Below, piece by piece: positions 40,955 through 50,015 of a stretch of 64,000 nucleotides of DNA; position 1 is the first letter of the stretch; every line of letters begins with the position of its first letter. Both the position numbers and the translations under genes were made by a program. Source of the stretch: Lentzea atacamensis. Its GTDB lineage: Bacteria > Actinomycetota > Actinomycetes > Mycobacteriales > Pseudonocardiaceae. The stretch lies in the NCBI RefSeq assembly GCF_003269295.1, contig NZ_QLTT01000010.1, positions 280,076 through 344,075 of the forward strand. Direction: 5' to 3'. Under the pieces are notes generated by a model. The model worked only from the letters and a program-made list of their open reading frames with translations. It was not told the origin of the DNA and made no database searches.

Positions 40955-42874
40955 ATGGCCCGCCGTATCAACGCGCTCGCGACCTGGCTTCACCAACTCG
41001 AGCCGGACGAGGTGGCCGCGATACTCGTGCACCGCCGCGACGTGGCGGACCGCTACATCCGGACGTTGAAGGACCTCGCGACGCAGCTCACCGACTCGGA
41101 CTCGGTGCACGCCGCGGAGGACACACTGGACCAGGGCGCGATCGACGTGCTGGGCGCGATCGTCGCGATGGGCAACTCGGGGACGATCGACCTGGTCTGC
41201 ACCGAGCTGCACTGCTCGGTCGGCGACTTCGAACGGGCCTTCGGACAGCTCAAGGAACGGGCGCTGGCGTGGCCCGATGGCGCGCGGCTCATCGCGGTGA
41301 ACTCGGTGCGGGCCACCGGCGCGGCAGGTGGTCAGCTCACGCTGCGGCCGAAGACCCCGCGCGTGCGCAAGGCGTCGGCGGTCTCACCGGTGGTCGCCGC
41401 CATGTCCACTGTGGACGGTGTCGCGCGGCTGCTCGCACACTGCGAACAGGACAGTTTCGACGCCCGCTACACCGGTGGCGTGGCGACCGTGGAGATTCGC
41501 CGGGTCGCGCGGGCGTTACGGGTCGCCGACTCCGTCCTGCGCCTCTGGCTGGAGCTCGCGGTCGAGGCTCAGCTGATCGGCATCGAACGCCACCGGCTGC
41601 TGCCGACCAAGCACGGTGACGACTGGCTCGACTCGCATCCCGGCACACGGCTCGCGGCGCTGGTCAACGCGTGGCGGCGGATGGATTGGCGGCCGGAGCC
41701 GGACCAGGCGCGGGCGGCGTTGCGCGACTACACCGGTGCCGCGGGGCTCGCGTTGCGGCGCACCGCGCTGGAGCGGTTCTCGGCCGACGTCGCGTTCGCG
41801 GACACCGGCGAGCTGGTCGACGACCTGGTGTGGGAGCGGCCTGCCGTGCACGACCCGCGCGCGACGGCGGCGGTGATCAGCGAGATGGAGTCGCTGGGAC
41901 TGGTGGCCGGCGGCGCGCTGACGCCGCTGGGTGTGGCGGTGCGGGAAGGCGGCGACATCGAGGCCGCGGCGAGCGGCCTGATGCCACCCGCCGCTGGGAA
42001 AGCCGCGTTCCAGACGGACATGACCGCCGTGGTGAACGGGCTGCCGTCGCCGGAGCTGAGCGCGACGCTGAACCTGGCGGCGGACCTGGAGGACAACGAC
42101 GCCGCAAGGGTGTGGCGTCTGTCCGCCGGTTCGGTGCGGCGCGCGTTGGACACCGGGCTCACCGCCGAGGAGCTGCTGGCGAAGCTCGCCGCGGTGTCGG
42201 AAGCGCCGTTGCCGCAGGTGATCGAGTACCAGGTGCAGGACGTGGCGCGACGGCACGGGCAGCTGACGGTGACCGACGTGGCGAGCTGCCTGCGGGCCGA
42301 GGACCAGTCGCTGCTGCAGGAGATCGCCAGGTCGAAGCGGCTGGCGTCGCTCAAGCTGCGGTTGCTGGCGCCGACCGTGCTGGCCTCCGCGCGGCCGATG
42401 GCGGAGACGCTGGCGGCGTTGCGCCGGGCCGGTTACGCGCCGACCGGGGTCGACACCGGTGATCAGTCCATTGTGGAGCAGGTGGAACGGCTGCGTGCAC
42501 CGGCCCGCGGCGAGCGCAGGCCGGACCGGTGGTGGCGCACCGAGCTGGACGACCTGGAGCTGACCCAGCTCGCGATCCGGCTGGTCGAGCAGGAACGGCC
42601 GACCGTCGGCAGGGGCACGCCGCGGGCCAGCGCGGCGCGGATGCTGCGCGACCAGAACGTCTTCCTGCGCGACGAGGAGGTGCTGATCCTGGCGACGGCG
42701 CTGGTCGCGGGGCACCAGGTCGAGATCAAGTACGCGAGCGGCCCGCGGCAGCTGGAGACGCACGTGATCACGCCGGCCAAGCACCTGGAGGGTGTGCTGA
42801 CCGCGGAGTGCGAGGACGGGTCGACCCGCGAGTTCGCGATCGGGCACGTCCGCAAGGTCGTGGTGCCGGTATGA
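40955..42874 (+). CDS. Helicase-associated-domain protein (XPB/Ssl2-like)
   Basis: This 639-residue protein is the actinobacterial 'helicase C-terminal / XPB-Ssl2-like' type. Its helical repeats include winged-helix-like segments (about residues 40-260), and it ends with a small domain that binds nucleic acid or protein (ATALVAGHQVEIKYASGPRQ ... FAIGHVRKVVVP, about residues 555-639), which resembles WYL-type folds. No Walker motifs are present, so it is not a helicase itself. In mycobacteria the homologue sits beside the XPB-type helicase ercc3; here that partner is absent and a NACHT NTPase follows after 52 bases instead. Role in repair is inferred only from relatives. Confidence 0.75.
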   Translation: MARRINALATWLHQLEPDEVAAILVHRRDVADRYIRTLKDLATQLTDSDSVHAAEDTLDQGAIDVLGAIVAMGNSGTIDLVCTELHCSVGDFERAFGQLKERALAWPDGARLIAVNSVRATGAAGGQLTLRPKTPRVRKASAVSPVVAAMSTVDGVARLLAHCEQDSFDARYTGGVATVEIRRVARALRVADSVLRLWLELAVEAQLIGIERHRLLPTKHGDDWLDSHPGTRLAALVNAWRRMDWRPEPDQARAALRDYTGAAGLALRRTALERFSADVAFADTGELVDDLVWERPAVHDPRATAAVISEMESLGLVAGGALTPLGVAVREGGDIEAAASGLMPPAAGKAAFQTDMTAVVNGLPSPELSATLNLAADLEDNDAARVWRLSAGSVRRALDTGLTAEELLAKLAAVSEAPLPQVIEYQVQDVARRHGQLTVTDVASCLRAEDQSLLQEIARSKRLASLKLRLLAPTVLASARPMAETLAALRRAGYAPTGVDTGDQSIVEQVERLRAPARGERRPDRWWRTELDDLELTQLAIRLVEQERPTVGRGTPRASAARMLRDQNVFLRDEEVLILATALVAGHQVEIKYASGPRQLETHVITPAKHLEGVLTAECEDGSTREFAIGHVRKVVVPV

Positions 42875-42914
42875 ACAGCAGGTGAAGTTCCGGCCGGCCC
42901 GGTGATCACGCGCT

Positions 42915-42920
42915 GATACT
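42915..42920 (+). promoter_or_regulatory. -10 box for leaderless NACHT gene
   Basis: GATACT, one base from the -10 consensus, ends six bases before the GTG at 42927; no ribosome site is present. The NACHT gene may therefore have its own leaderless promoter. Confidence 0.45.
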
Positions 42921-42926
42921 GGCGGT

Positions 42927-45791
42927 GTGGCCGATCCGTTTTCCGCCGGACTGCTGATGGTGCTCGAGACCGTGCTGGAGCGCGTGCTGCTCGGTCTCTT
43001 CGACGTCGTGCACAAGGGGGCCAGGAACAAGAAGCGCCGGCGAGAGCTGACCAGGCCGGGACCGCTGGTCGAGCGCGTCAGCTCCGAGCTCGCCCGCGGT
43101 GAGCTCAGCGCCGTCGAACAGCACGAGTGGCAGGCCGCCGTGGACGCGGTGCGCGAGTCCATCGAGGCTTCGCTGCCGTTGCGGGAGGGCGAGGCGCTGC
43201 GGGTGATGCTGACACCCGAGTCGTTGCGCGCGTACGTGCTGTCCAGGTCGGAGAAGATCCGGCGGGCGGCGGGCCTGTCCGACCACGCGACGGCCGTCTA
43301 CGACGCGTTGCTGCTGCGGGTGTGCGTCGCCGTGGTGGAGCTGGTGTGGTCGCAGCCGGAGTACGCGCGGCGGCTCGCGGTGGAGATGTTCCGGATCGGC
43401 AAGGCGACCGCGGATGCCGTGGCACGCCTGGCCGACCAGCAGCAGCTGGCCCTGGTGGCGGCACACCGGGACTTCGAGGACCGCTACGCCGACCAGGTCG
43501 CGCACTCGCTGGGCGGGCTGGAGCTGTTCGGGGTGTCGCGCGGCCGGGCGCCGCGGCGGCACTCGTTCGACACCTCGTACGTGTCGCTGGCGGTGGCACG
43601 GGTCGGCGACACCGACGAGCTGACCGGTGCCGGGTTGCCGGTGGCGGCCGCGCTGGCGGACACGCCTCGGGTGCTGATCCGCGGCGGTGCGGGCGCCGGC
43701 AAGACGACGTTCCTGCGCTGGCTCGCGATGAACGCGCTGGGCGAGACGCGGACGTCGGACAACGAGTGGCTCGGGCTGGTGCCGTTCTTCGTGCCGCTGC
43801 GGCAGTACCCGGCGCTGCCGAAGCCGGAGGAGTTCATCTCGTCGACCGCCTCGATGATCGAGGAGGAGAAGCCGGCCGGGTGGGTGACCGCGCGGCTCAA
43901 GGAAGGGCGCGCGCTGGTCCTCGTCGACGGTGTGGACGAGCTGGTCTCGGAACGGCGGGAGGAGGCGCGCCAGTGGCTGTGCCGGCTGGTGAACGCCTAT
44001 CCGGAGGCCCGGTACGCGATCACCACCCGCCCCTCCGCCGTGCCGGAGGACTGGATGGAGGAGTGCGGCTTCGCGGCGTTCGACCTCTTGCCGTTGAGCG
44101 ACAAGGGTGTGCGGGACTTCGTCGAGGCCTGGCACACCGCAGCCCGCGACGAGCCGGGGATGACGCGGGACGCGCGGGTGTGGCTGACGGAGTGCGAGAC
44201 GCGGCTCATCTCCACGCTGACGCGGCGGCCGGATCTGCGGCGGCTGGCGTCGAGCCCGTTGCTGGCAGGGCTGTTGTGCGCGTTGCACCAGGACCGGAAC
44301 ATGCACCTGCCCCGCGATCGGCGGTCGCTGTACGAGGCGGCACTGGACCTGTTGCTGGTGCGGTGGGACGAGGACCGCGGGCTGGCGCTGCCGTCGTTCT
44401 CCAAGGAGGAGCAGCTGGTTCTGCTGCAGCGGTTCGCGTACTCCTTGGTGCGCAACCGGGAGCTGATGGTGCCGCGCTCGGAAGCCGTGCACCGGCTCGG
44501 GAACGCGATGCGCGGGCTGCGGTCGCACGACCTCGACCCGGACGAGGCGATGCAGCGGTTGCTCGAACGGGCGGGGCTGCTGCGGGAGGTGTCGTCCGAG
44601 CGGGTGCAGTTCGTGCACCGAACGTTCCGGGACTACCTGGCGGCCAAGGAGGTCGTGGACGCCGGTGACCTGAACCTGTTGGTGGACAGGGCACATCTCG
44701 ACGAGTGGCACGACGTCGTGGTGATGGCGGTCGCCCACGCCAGGCCTCGTGAACGGGCCCGCGTGCTGATGGATCTGCTGGCGGGCAACGACGACACGCG
44801 CAAGGACGAACGCGGAAGGGACAAGCTGCGGCTGCTCGCGCTGGCGTGCCTCGACCAGGCCGACGTGATCGAACCGGAGACCGCACGGGCGCAGGTGACG
44901 GCGGCCGCCGCCTCGCTGATCCCGCCGAAGAGCTTCGCGCACGCCGACGCGCTGTCCGAGGCCGGGTCGTTCGTCGTGGACCTGCTGCCAGGACCGGAAG
45001 CCGCCGAGGAAGCCGCGTACGTCGTGCGGACGCTCGCAAACATCGGTGACGAGGGCGCGTGGGACCGCATCGCGGAGTTCGTGGCCGTGGATCACGCGAT
45101 GGTCATCGACGAGCTGCTGCGGGCGTGGCGGAACACACCGGACGCCGAGAAGTACGCCAGATCCGTGCTGTCCAAAGTGGACTTCGGCGATCGGCGCGTC
45201 GACGTGCGGGGCTGGCACCGGATCCAGTTCATCATGCACCTGGAGAAGCTGCGGTACGTGCGGTGCATCGGCAACATCAACCCGCTCGACCCGCTGGGCG
45301 TGATGCCGTCGCTGCACCGGCTGGAGCTGTGGCAGAACGAGGTCATGCGCGACCTCTCGCCGCTGACTGCTTCCAGGTCCTTGACGGAGCTGCACCTGAG
45401 CCGGTGCCGCCCGCTCGGCCGGATCGACCTGACGCCGGTGAAGGACCTAGGCGAGCTGCACCTGCACTTCAGCCGGGTCGAGCTGGCGTCGCTGGAGGGC
45501 GGAACGCTTCGGCGCCTGCAGATCCGCGACTCGGCGATCGACGACGGGCTGGCCGCACTGCCCTCGTTGCCGGCACTGCGCGAGCTGGCGATCGACCACC
45601 GCCCGCCCTACTCGCTGGCAGGGCTGCAGCGGTGGCCGACCATCACCGTGCTGGAGGTGTTCGGGGTGCCGTCAGCGGACGACCTGCGGGTGCTGCCGGC
45701 GTTGGAACGCCTCGTCGTGCACCAGCCGGAGTCGCTCGCCCGGCTGGAGGAGTTGCGCGGGCAGCTGCCTGGAGTGCGCGTCACGACATGA
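42927..45791 (+). CDS. NACHT NTPase with C-terminal leucine-rich repeats
   Basis: This 954-residue STAND protein starts with a helical effector-like domain (about residues 1-230, with an N-terminal hydrophobic helix near residues 7-28). It continues with a NACHT NTPase (Walker A GGAGAGKTT, residues 252-260; Walker B VLVDGVDEL, about 331-339) and a winged-helix and helical segment with EAALDLLLVRWDE and FVHRTFRDYLAAKE. It ends with leucine-rich repeats (about 770-954). Bacterial NACHT proteins include anti-phage sensors that oligomerise on detecting infection. No separate effector is fused, but a non-specific nuclease gene lies 12 bases beyond its stop on the other strand. Defence role is inference; the architecture is seen directly. 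Confidence 0.88.
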   Translation: MADPFSAGLLMVLETVLERVLLGLFDVVHKGARNKKRRRELTRPGPLVERVSSELARGELSAVEQHEWQAAVDAVRESIEASLPLREGEALRVMLTPESLRAYVLSRSEKIRRAAGLSDHATAVYDALLLRVCVAVVELVWSQPEYARRLAVEMFRIGKATADAVARLADQQQLALVAAHRDFEDRYADQVAHSLGGLELFGVSRGRAPRRHSFDTSYVSLAVARVGDTDELTGAGLPVAAALADTPRVLIRGGAGAGKTTFLRWLAMNALGETRTSDNEWLGLVPFFVPLRQYPALPKPEEFISSTASMIEEEKPAGWVTARLKEGRALVLVDGVDELVSERREEARQWLCRLVNAYPEARYAITTRPSAVPEDWMEECGFAAFDLLPLSDKGVRDFVEAWHTAARDEPGMTRDARVWLTECETRLISTLTRRPDLRRLASSPLLAGLLCALHQDRNMHLPRDRRSLYEAALDLLLVRWDEDRGLALPSFSKEEQLVLLQRFAYSLVRNRELMVPRSEAVHRLGNAMRGLRSHDLDPDEAMQRLLERAGLLREVSSERVQFVHRTFRDYLAAKEVVDAGDLNLLVDRAHLDEWHDVVVMAVAHARPRERARVLMDLLAGNDDTRKDERGRDKLRLLALACLDQADVIEPETARAQVTAAAASLIPPKSFAHADALSEAGSFVVDLLPGPEAAEEAAYVVRTLANIGDEGAWDRIAEFVAVDHAMVIDELLRAWRNTPDAEKYARSVLSKVDFGDRRVDVRGWHRIQFIMHLEKLRYVRCIGNINPLDPLGVMPSLHRLELWQNEVMRDLSPLTASRSLTELHLSRCRPLGRIDLTPVKDLGELHLHFSRVELASLEGGTLRRLQIRDSAIDDGLAALPSLPALRELAIDHRPPYSLAGLQRWPTITVLEVFGVPSADDLRVLPALERLVVHQPESLARLEELRGQLPGVRVTT

Positions 45792-45802
45792 CGGTGAGCG
45801 TC

Positions 45803-46627
45803 TCACCACTGGATGTCGGCGAGGCTCCCCAGCGGCTTGCGCTCCGTCTCGTCGAGCAGCTGCACCGACGCAGTGTCGGCGGCGTGCAGCTCGGCGGGGA
45901 AGGTGAGGCTCACGCGCTTCTCCAGCTCGGTCAGCGACACCTGGAACACGCGGAACTCGTCCAGGTCGAGCGCTTCTGCCAGGACGAGGTTCTGCGTGAG
46001 CAGGAAAGCGCTGCACCGCAGCTCGCCGTTCACCACGAACGCGATCGCCTTGTAGAACTCGCGCGGGATCGCGACGCCGCGGAACACCCGGTCGTCGGCG
46101 TTGAAGACCGGGCCGCCGTAGACGCTGACCTTGAGGTTGTCCACGTCGACGTCGGCGAGCACCGCCTCTTCCAGCCGGCCCCAGAGCCCTTCCTTCGTGC
46201 TCTGGTTGAAGTCGTCCATCTGCGGCGTGATGTTCGTGAAGAAGAACGAGTCCCTGTTCGCCCTCTGCGCCTCCGCCTTCGGGCCCCAGAGCAGGTCGGC
46301 GCGGCGGGCGAGGTGGCCGCGGTCGAGCCTGTTGTCGCGGTAGAGCTCGTCGCCGGTCTGGAACTCGGCCGGAATCCGCGGGTCCTTGATGAACGGGATG
46401 TTGCTGCGGCTGAGGGCCTTCAGGTCACCACCGTCGATGTTCCACGCGACCCAGCTCGCGAACTTGCGCGACTTGCTCATCGCGAGCGAGAAGTGCGTGT
46501 AGTCGATCGTGGTCGAGCCGTTGAGCTCGACCGCGTCGGCTGCTCCCGATTCGGTCAGGACCGGGATTCCGGCGTCGGTGCCGAGAAACGTCGCGTCGAA
46601 ACCGATCTTCACGGCTGTGCTGGTCAT
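45803..46627 (-). CDS. DNA/RNA non-specific endonuclease, cytoplasmic
   Basis: This 274-residue nuclease of the NucA/EndoG beta-beta-alpha-metal superfamily has the active-site DRGH (residues 102-105) with the catalytic His105, and the Mg-binding region TNITPQ with Asn141 in FNQS downstream. Secreted relatives carry a signal peptide; this one starts directly with MTSTAVKIGF and none is present, so it should act inside the cell and must be controlled. An AGGGGG site lies five bases before the ATG. It converges with the NACHT-LRR gene, with 11 bases between the stops, which raises the question whether it is that system's effector. Confidence 0.88.
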   Translation of the reverse strand: MTSTAVKIGFDATFLGTDAGIPVLTESGAADAVELNGSTTIDYTHFSLAMSKSRKFASWVAWNIDGGDLKALSRSNIPFIKDPRIPAEFQTGDELYRDNRLDRGHLARRADLLWGPKAEAQRANRDSFFFTNITPQMDDFNQSTKEGLWGRLEEAVLADVDVDNLKVSVYGGPVFNADDRVFRGVAIPREFYKAIAFVVNGELRCSAFLLTQNLVLAEALDLDEFRVFQVSLTELEKRVSLTFPAELHAADTASVQLLDETERKPLGSLADIQW

Positions 46628-46707
46628 GGTCGCCCCCTACTGGTTCATCTTCAGGGTCGACTCCTCTCATATCGCCGTTACCCGGATACACCCGAACGGC
46701 CCAGTGT

Positions 46708-47160
46708 TCACGAGGTCTTCTTGACCAGTTTGCCGTCCGGGGCGATCGCGAACCACTCGTCGTCGACGCCCTGGCCGTTGAGGTCACCGGGAACCTGGTC
46801 TCCCACGTAGTAATAGAGCGGCCACTTTCCGTACACGGCCTGGGAGCTCTCCTCGATCTGGGAGACCAGCGTCGTGTCCGCACCGTCCTTGGCCTCCACT
46901 TCGGACTGCGCGGTGAGGGCGGGCCAGACGGCGATGCAGTCGGCGTCGCACGCGCTGGACTTGTTCTCGTCCTTGGTGAACGCGTAGAGCGTGCGTCCCG
47001 ACTGGTCGACCAGGATCGGCCCGAGATCGGACTGCGCGATCTTCACCTCGGCCTTCACCGGCACCTCCTGCTGCGCAACCTGTTGCGGCGCCTCGTTTCC
47101 GCAGGCCACCAGCGTCGCGAGCAGTGCCGGCAAAGCGAGAATTCCCATACGTGCGCGCAT
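46708..47160 (-). CDS. Lipoprotein with Y-X4-D repeats (COG4315)
   Basis: This 150-residue lipoprotein has a signal peptide ending in LVAC, with the lipidated Cys20. The body holds two repeats of the secreted Y-X4-D family: LVDQSGRTLYAFTKDENKSS with CDADCIAVWPAL, and YGKWPLYYYVGDQVPGDLNG. The two cysteines at CDADC may form a disulfide. Relatives are small extracytoplasmic proteins, sometimes linked to redox or heme chemistry, without proven function. It is divergent from the CHRD-domain gene and may share its regulator. Confidence 0.82.
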   Translation of the reverse strand: MRARMGILALPALLATLVACGNEAPQQVAQQEVPVKAEVKIAQSDLGPILVDQSGRTLYAFTKDENKSSACDADCIAVWPALTAQSEVEAKDGADTTLVSQIEESSQAVYGKWPLYYYVGDQVPGDLNGQGVDDEWFAIAPDGKLVKKTS

Positions 47161-47214
47161 CTTCTTCTCCTAGCGGTGCGTCCTGTTCCGACGTCGACAC
47201 GTCCGCGGACGCCG

Positions 47215-47249
47215 TTCGGTTCACCGGCACGAACTTTGTTTGAACCGAA
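47215..47249. promoter_or_regulatory. Inverted repeat between divergent envelope genes
   Basis: TTCGGTTCA (47215-47223) is repeated in inverse as TGAACCGAA (47241-47249), with a 17-base spacer. It is centred in the region between the lipoprotein and the CHRD gene, where one regulator could control both. Confidence 0.45.
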
Positions 47250-47326
47250 TCCGATCGGCATCCGTGTTGGTGGCGTCGGGTCCGCCAGACCCCCGACTCC
47301 CACTGAGGAGCCTTGGAGTACATCCC

Positions 47327-48559
47327 ATGTCTGCCAACAAAACTGTCGCTGCCGCATGCCTGCTGGGCGCTGCGCTCGGCCTGGGAGTGGTGGCACCGGC
47401 GTCCGCCGCCCAGGACGCCGTGACCGTGAAGATCACCAACCAGGCCGGCTACGAGGCCACCTTCTGCGCCGCGGACGTCCTCGAAGGGCGTTGCCTGGAC
47501 GGCGCGAAAAAGGGCGAGTCGCGCACCTTCACCGTGAAGCCGGGCAACGGCCCGATCGAGGTCCGCGTGGTCGTGAAGAACGGCGGTTCGGTCTTCCAGA
47601 ACTTCACCGCGGACGGCCCCGCGCTGAACATCGACGCAGGTGGTTCGGCCGACAAGCCGACCGCCACCAAGGCCGGTGGCGGCCACGGTGGGCACGGCGG
47701 CCACAACCCCGCCCCCACGCAACCGGCCCCGGACCAGGCCAAGCCCAGCCCCGTGAAGGGCAAGCCCCTCTTCTTCTCCGCCGACCTCGACGGCAAGCAG
47801 GAAGTCCCCACGCCGGGCGGCCCTGCCGTGGGTGACGAGGACGGATCCGCCAGGGCGCTGGTCGAGGTCCGCGGTGACCGGGTGACTTATGCGATCGAGT
47901 GGAAGAAGACGGCCCAGCTCACGCTCGGCCACCTCCACCAGGGCGTGGCCGGCCAGAACGGCCCGGTGAAGGTCAACCTCTTCACGACGCCGATGCCGGA
48001 GACGCTGTCCGCGGCCGCCGGCCAGACCGTGGTCGACCCGAAGCTGGCCGACGAGATCCGCAGGAACCCGGCCGGTTTCTACGTGAACCTGCACAGCACC
48101 GACCGGCCTGGCGGCGCTGTCCGCGCCCAGCTCAAGCCGCTCGGCAAGCAGGTCAACCCGCTCGACATCATCAAGGGCGGCAAGCTCCGCGCGTTCTCCA
48201 ACGGCCGCAACGAGGTGCCGGTGCAGGACGGCCCGAAGGTCGGTGACCCCGACGGTCAGGCCATCACGTTCGTGCAGCCCAGCGGCACCGGTGTGGACTT
48301 CTCGCTGGCGTGGGTGAACATCGAGGCGCCGACGCTCGGCCACGTGCACCAGGGCGCCAAGGGCGTCAACGGCCCGGTGAAGATCACGTTCTTCGGCACG
48401 GCCGTCCCGAACGGCGTCTTCGCGGTGTCCGGCACGGTCGCCGGCGTCGACAAGTCCGCTCTCGACGCGTTGAAGAAGTCGCCCAAGGACTTCTACTCGA
48501 ACATCCACACCGGACAGTTCCCCGGCGGCGCGGTGCGCGGCCAGTTCACGACCCACTAG
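47327..48559 (+). CDS. Secreted protein with two CHRD domains
   Basis: The ATG at 47327 follows a GGAG site by about eight bases. The 410-residue product has a signal peptide (about residues 1-28, cut near APASAAQD), a first beta-rich domain (about 30-100), a His/Gly-rich linker (GGGHGGHGGHNP), and two CHRD domains (about 145-270 and 280-410) recognisable by LGHLHQGVAGQNGPVKV and LGHVHQGAKGVNGPVKI. CHRD domains are extracellular, first named in chordin; the bacterial role is unknown. The repeated HxHQG and the His-rich linker suggest metal binding. A terminator follows. Confidence 0.82.
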   Translation: MSANKTVAAACLLGAALGLGVVAPASAAQDAVTVKITNQAGYEATFCAADVLEGRCLDGAKKGESRTFTVKPGNGPIEVRVVVKNGGSVFQNFTADGPALNIDAGGSADKPTATKAGGGHGGHGGHNPAPTQPAPDQAKPSPVKGKPLFFSADLDGKQEVPTPGGPAVGDEDGSARALVEVRGDRVTYAIEWKKTAQLTLGHLHQGVAGQNGPVKVNLFTTPMPETLSAAAGQTVVDPKLADEIRRNPAGFYVNLHSTDRPGGAVRAQLKPLGKQVNPLDIIKGGKLRAFSNGRNEVPVQDGPKVGDPDGQAITFVQPSGTGVDFSLAWVNIEAPTLGHVHQGAKGVNGPVKITFFGTAVPNGVFAVSGTVAGVDKSALDALKKSPKDFYSNIHTGQFPGGAVRGQFTTH

Positions 48560-48583
48560 CAGTCTCGGGACCATCTGAACAGA

Positions 48584-48618
48584 GGCGCCGCGACCGCGAC
48601 CCCCACGGTCGCGGCGCC
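48584..48618. terminator. 13-bp terminator after the CHRD gene
   Basis: GGCGCCGCGACCG (48584-48596) pairs perfectly with CGGTCGCGGCGCC (48606-48618); TTGCCCTTT follows. Confidence 0.75.
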
Positions 48619-48673
48619 TTGCCCTTTACGGAGTACGGTGCGGACGGTGAACAACGCCGCAGGCAAGGCGCCG

Positions 48674-50002
48674 CTATCTCCCGACCAGCTCGACGGTCCT
48701 GCCAGCGCGGCGCGACTCGTCGACCCACTGGTCGATGGCCTGCCCGCAGGCCTGGTCCAGGTGCCGGACCCCGCTCAGGTCCATCCGGACGTGCTCGCGG
48801 TCGACCCGGTCCAGCGCGTCCAGCAGCCGGGGCAGTCGCAGGAAGGTCGCGTTTCCCTTGAGCGCGACCCCGTCCTTGGTGATGGTGACGGACAGGCGGG
48901 ACACGTCCCAGGCCGTCTTCACGACGGCGGCCAGCAGGCCGATGAGCGTCCCGGTCAGCAGGTCCGTGGCCACGATGAGCCCCGCGGTCAGCACCAGCAC
49001 AGCGCCTTCCGCCTTGTCGGTGCGCCACAACGTGATCACCTGCCTGCCGCCGAGCAGCTTCCACCCGGCGTGCACCAGCACCGCGGCCAGCACGGCGACG
49101 GGGATCAGCGTCAGCAGTCCGGGCAGCAACACCACGAACATCAACAGCCACACGCCGTGCAGCACTCGCGAGGCCCTGGTTCGCGCACCGGCCTGGACGT
49201 TGGCCGCGCTGCGCACGATGACCGCCGTCATCGGCAACGCCCCGAGCAGGCCGCAGATCGAGTTGCCCACGCCCTGCGCCACGAGCTCGCGGTTGTACCG
49301 CGTGCGCGGCCCGGTGTGCATGCGATCAACCGCCGCCGCGCTGAACATGCTCTCCGCCGACGCCACGAGGGCGAACACCACCGCGGTACCCACGACTCCG
49401 GTGTCCAGCAACGAGAAGTCCGGCAGGTGCACGTCCGCCGAGAGAGTGCCGACCTCGATCCGTGCCACCGGCGAGCCGGACACGGCCGCCACCACCGTGC
49501 ACACGACCACACCGACGAGGATGCCGGGCACCAGACGTAACCGGGTTCGTTGCCACAGCAGCATGATCACCACGGTGAGCAGGCCCAGCGCCAACGCCAC
49601 CGGCGACACCACCAGGTGCTTCACCTGTCCGAACACCAGCACCAGCCCGATGCCCGCCAGCATCCCCTGCACGACCGACGGCGAGATCGCGCGGAACCAC
49701 CGCCCGCACCGGGCCAGGCCCAGCGCGATCTGCAGCAACCCGGCGCCGAGAACGATCACACCCAGCGCCTGGATGCCGTGCTGTGCCACGGCATCCGCCA
49801 CCAGCACCGTGAGCCCCGCCGCCGGCCCGCTCACCTGCATCGTGCTCCCCGGCAACAGCCCGACGACGATGCCGCCGACCACACCGGTCACGATGCCGAG
49901 CTCGGCCGGCACCCCGGACGCCACCGCCACACCAACGCACAGCGGCAGCGCCACGAGGAACACGACGACCGACGCGCCGAGATCGGCCCAGTACTTTTTC
50001 AT
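48674..50002 (-). CDS. SulP-family anion/bicarbonate transporter
   Basis: This 442-residue SulP protein has about ten to twelve membrane helices, with the conserved MQVSGPAAGLTVLVADAV and a short STAS domain at the C-terminus (about residues 370-442, DRVDREHVRMDLSGVRHLDQ). The ATG at 50002 lies 13 bases after the stop of a beta-carbonic anhydrase gene, which makes bicarbonate the likely substrate. It is the two-gene counterpart of the fused SulP-CA at 30101. Confidence 0.88.
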   Translation of the reverse strand: MKKYWADLGASVVVFLVALPLCVGVAVASGVPAELGIVTGVVGGIVVGLLPGSTMQVSGPAAGLTVLVADAVAQHGIQALGVIVLGAGLLQIALGLARCGRWFRAISPSVVQGMLAGIGLVLVFGQVKHLVVSPVALALGLLTVVIMLLWQRTRLRLVPGILVGVVVCTVVAAVSGSPVARIEVGTLSADVHLPDFSLLDTGVVGTAVVFALVASAESMFSAAAVDRMHTGPRTRYNRELVAQGVGNSICGLLGALPMTAVIVRSAANVQAGARTRASRVLHGVWLLMFVVLLPGLLTLIPVAVLAAVLVHAGWKLLGGRQVITLWRTDKAEGAVLVLTAGLIVATDLLTGTLIGLLAAVVKTAWDVSRLSVTITKDGVALKGNATFLRLPRLLDALDRVDREHVRMDLSGVRHLDQACGQAIDQWVDESRRAGRTVELVGR

Positions 50003-50015
50003 GTCCGTGCAACCC

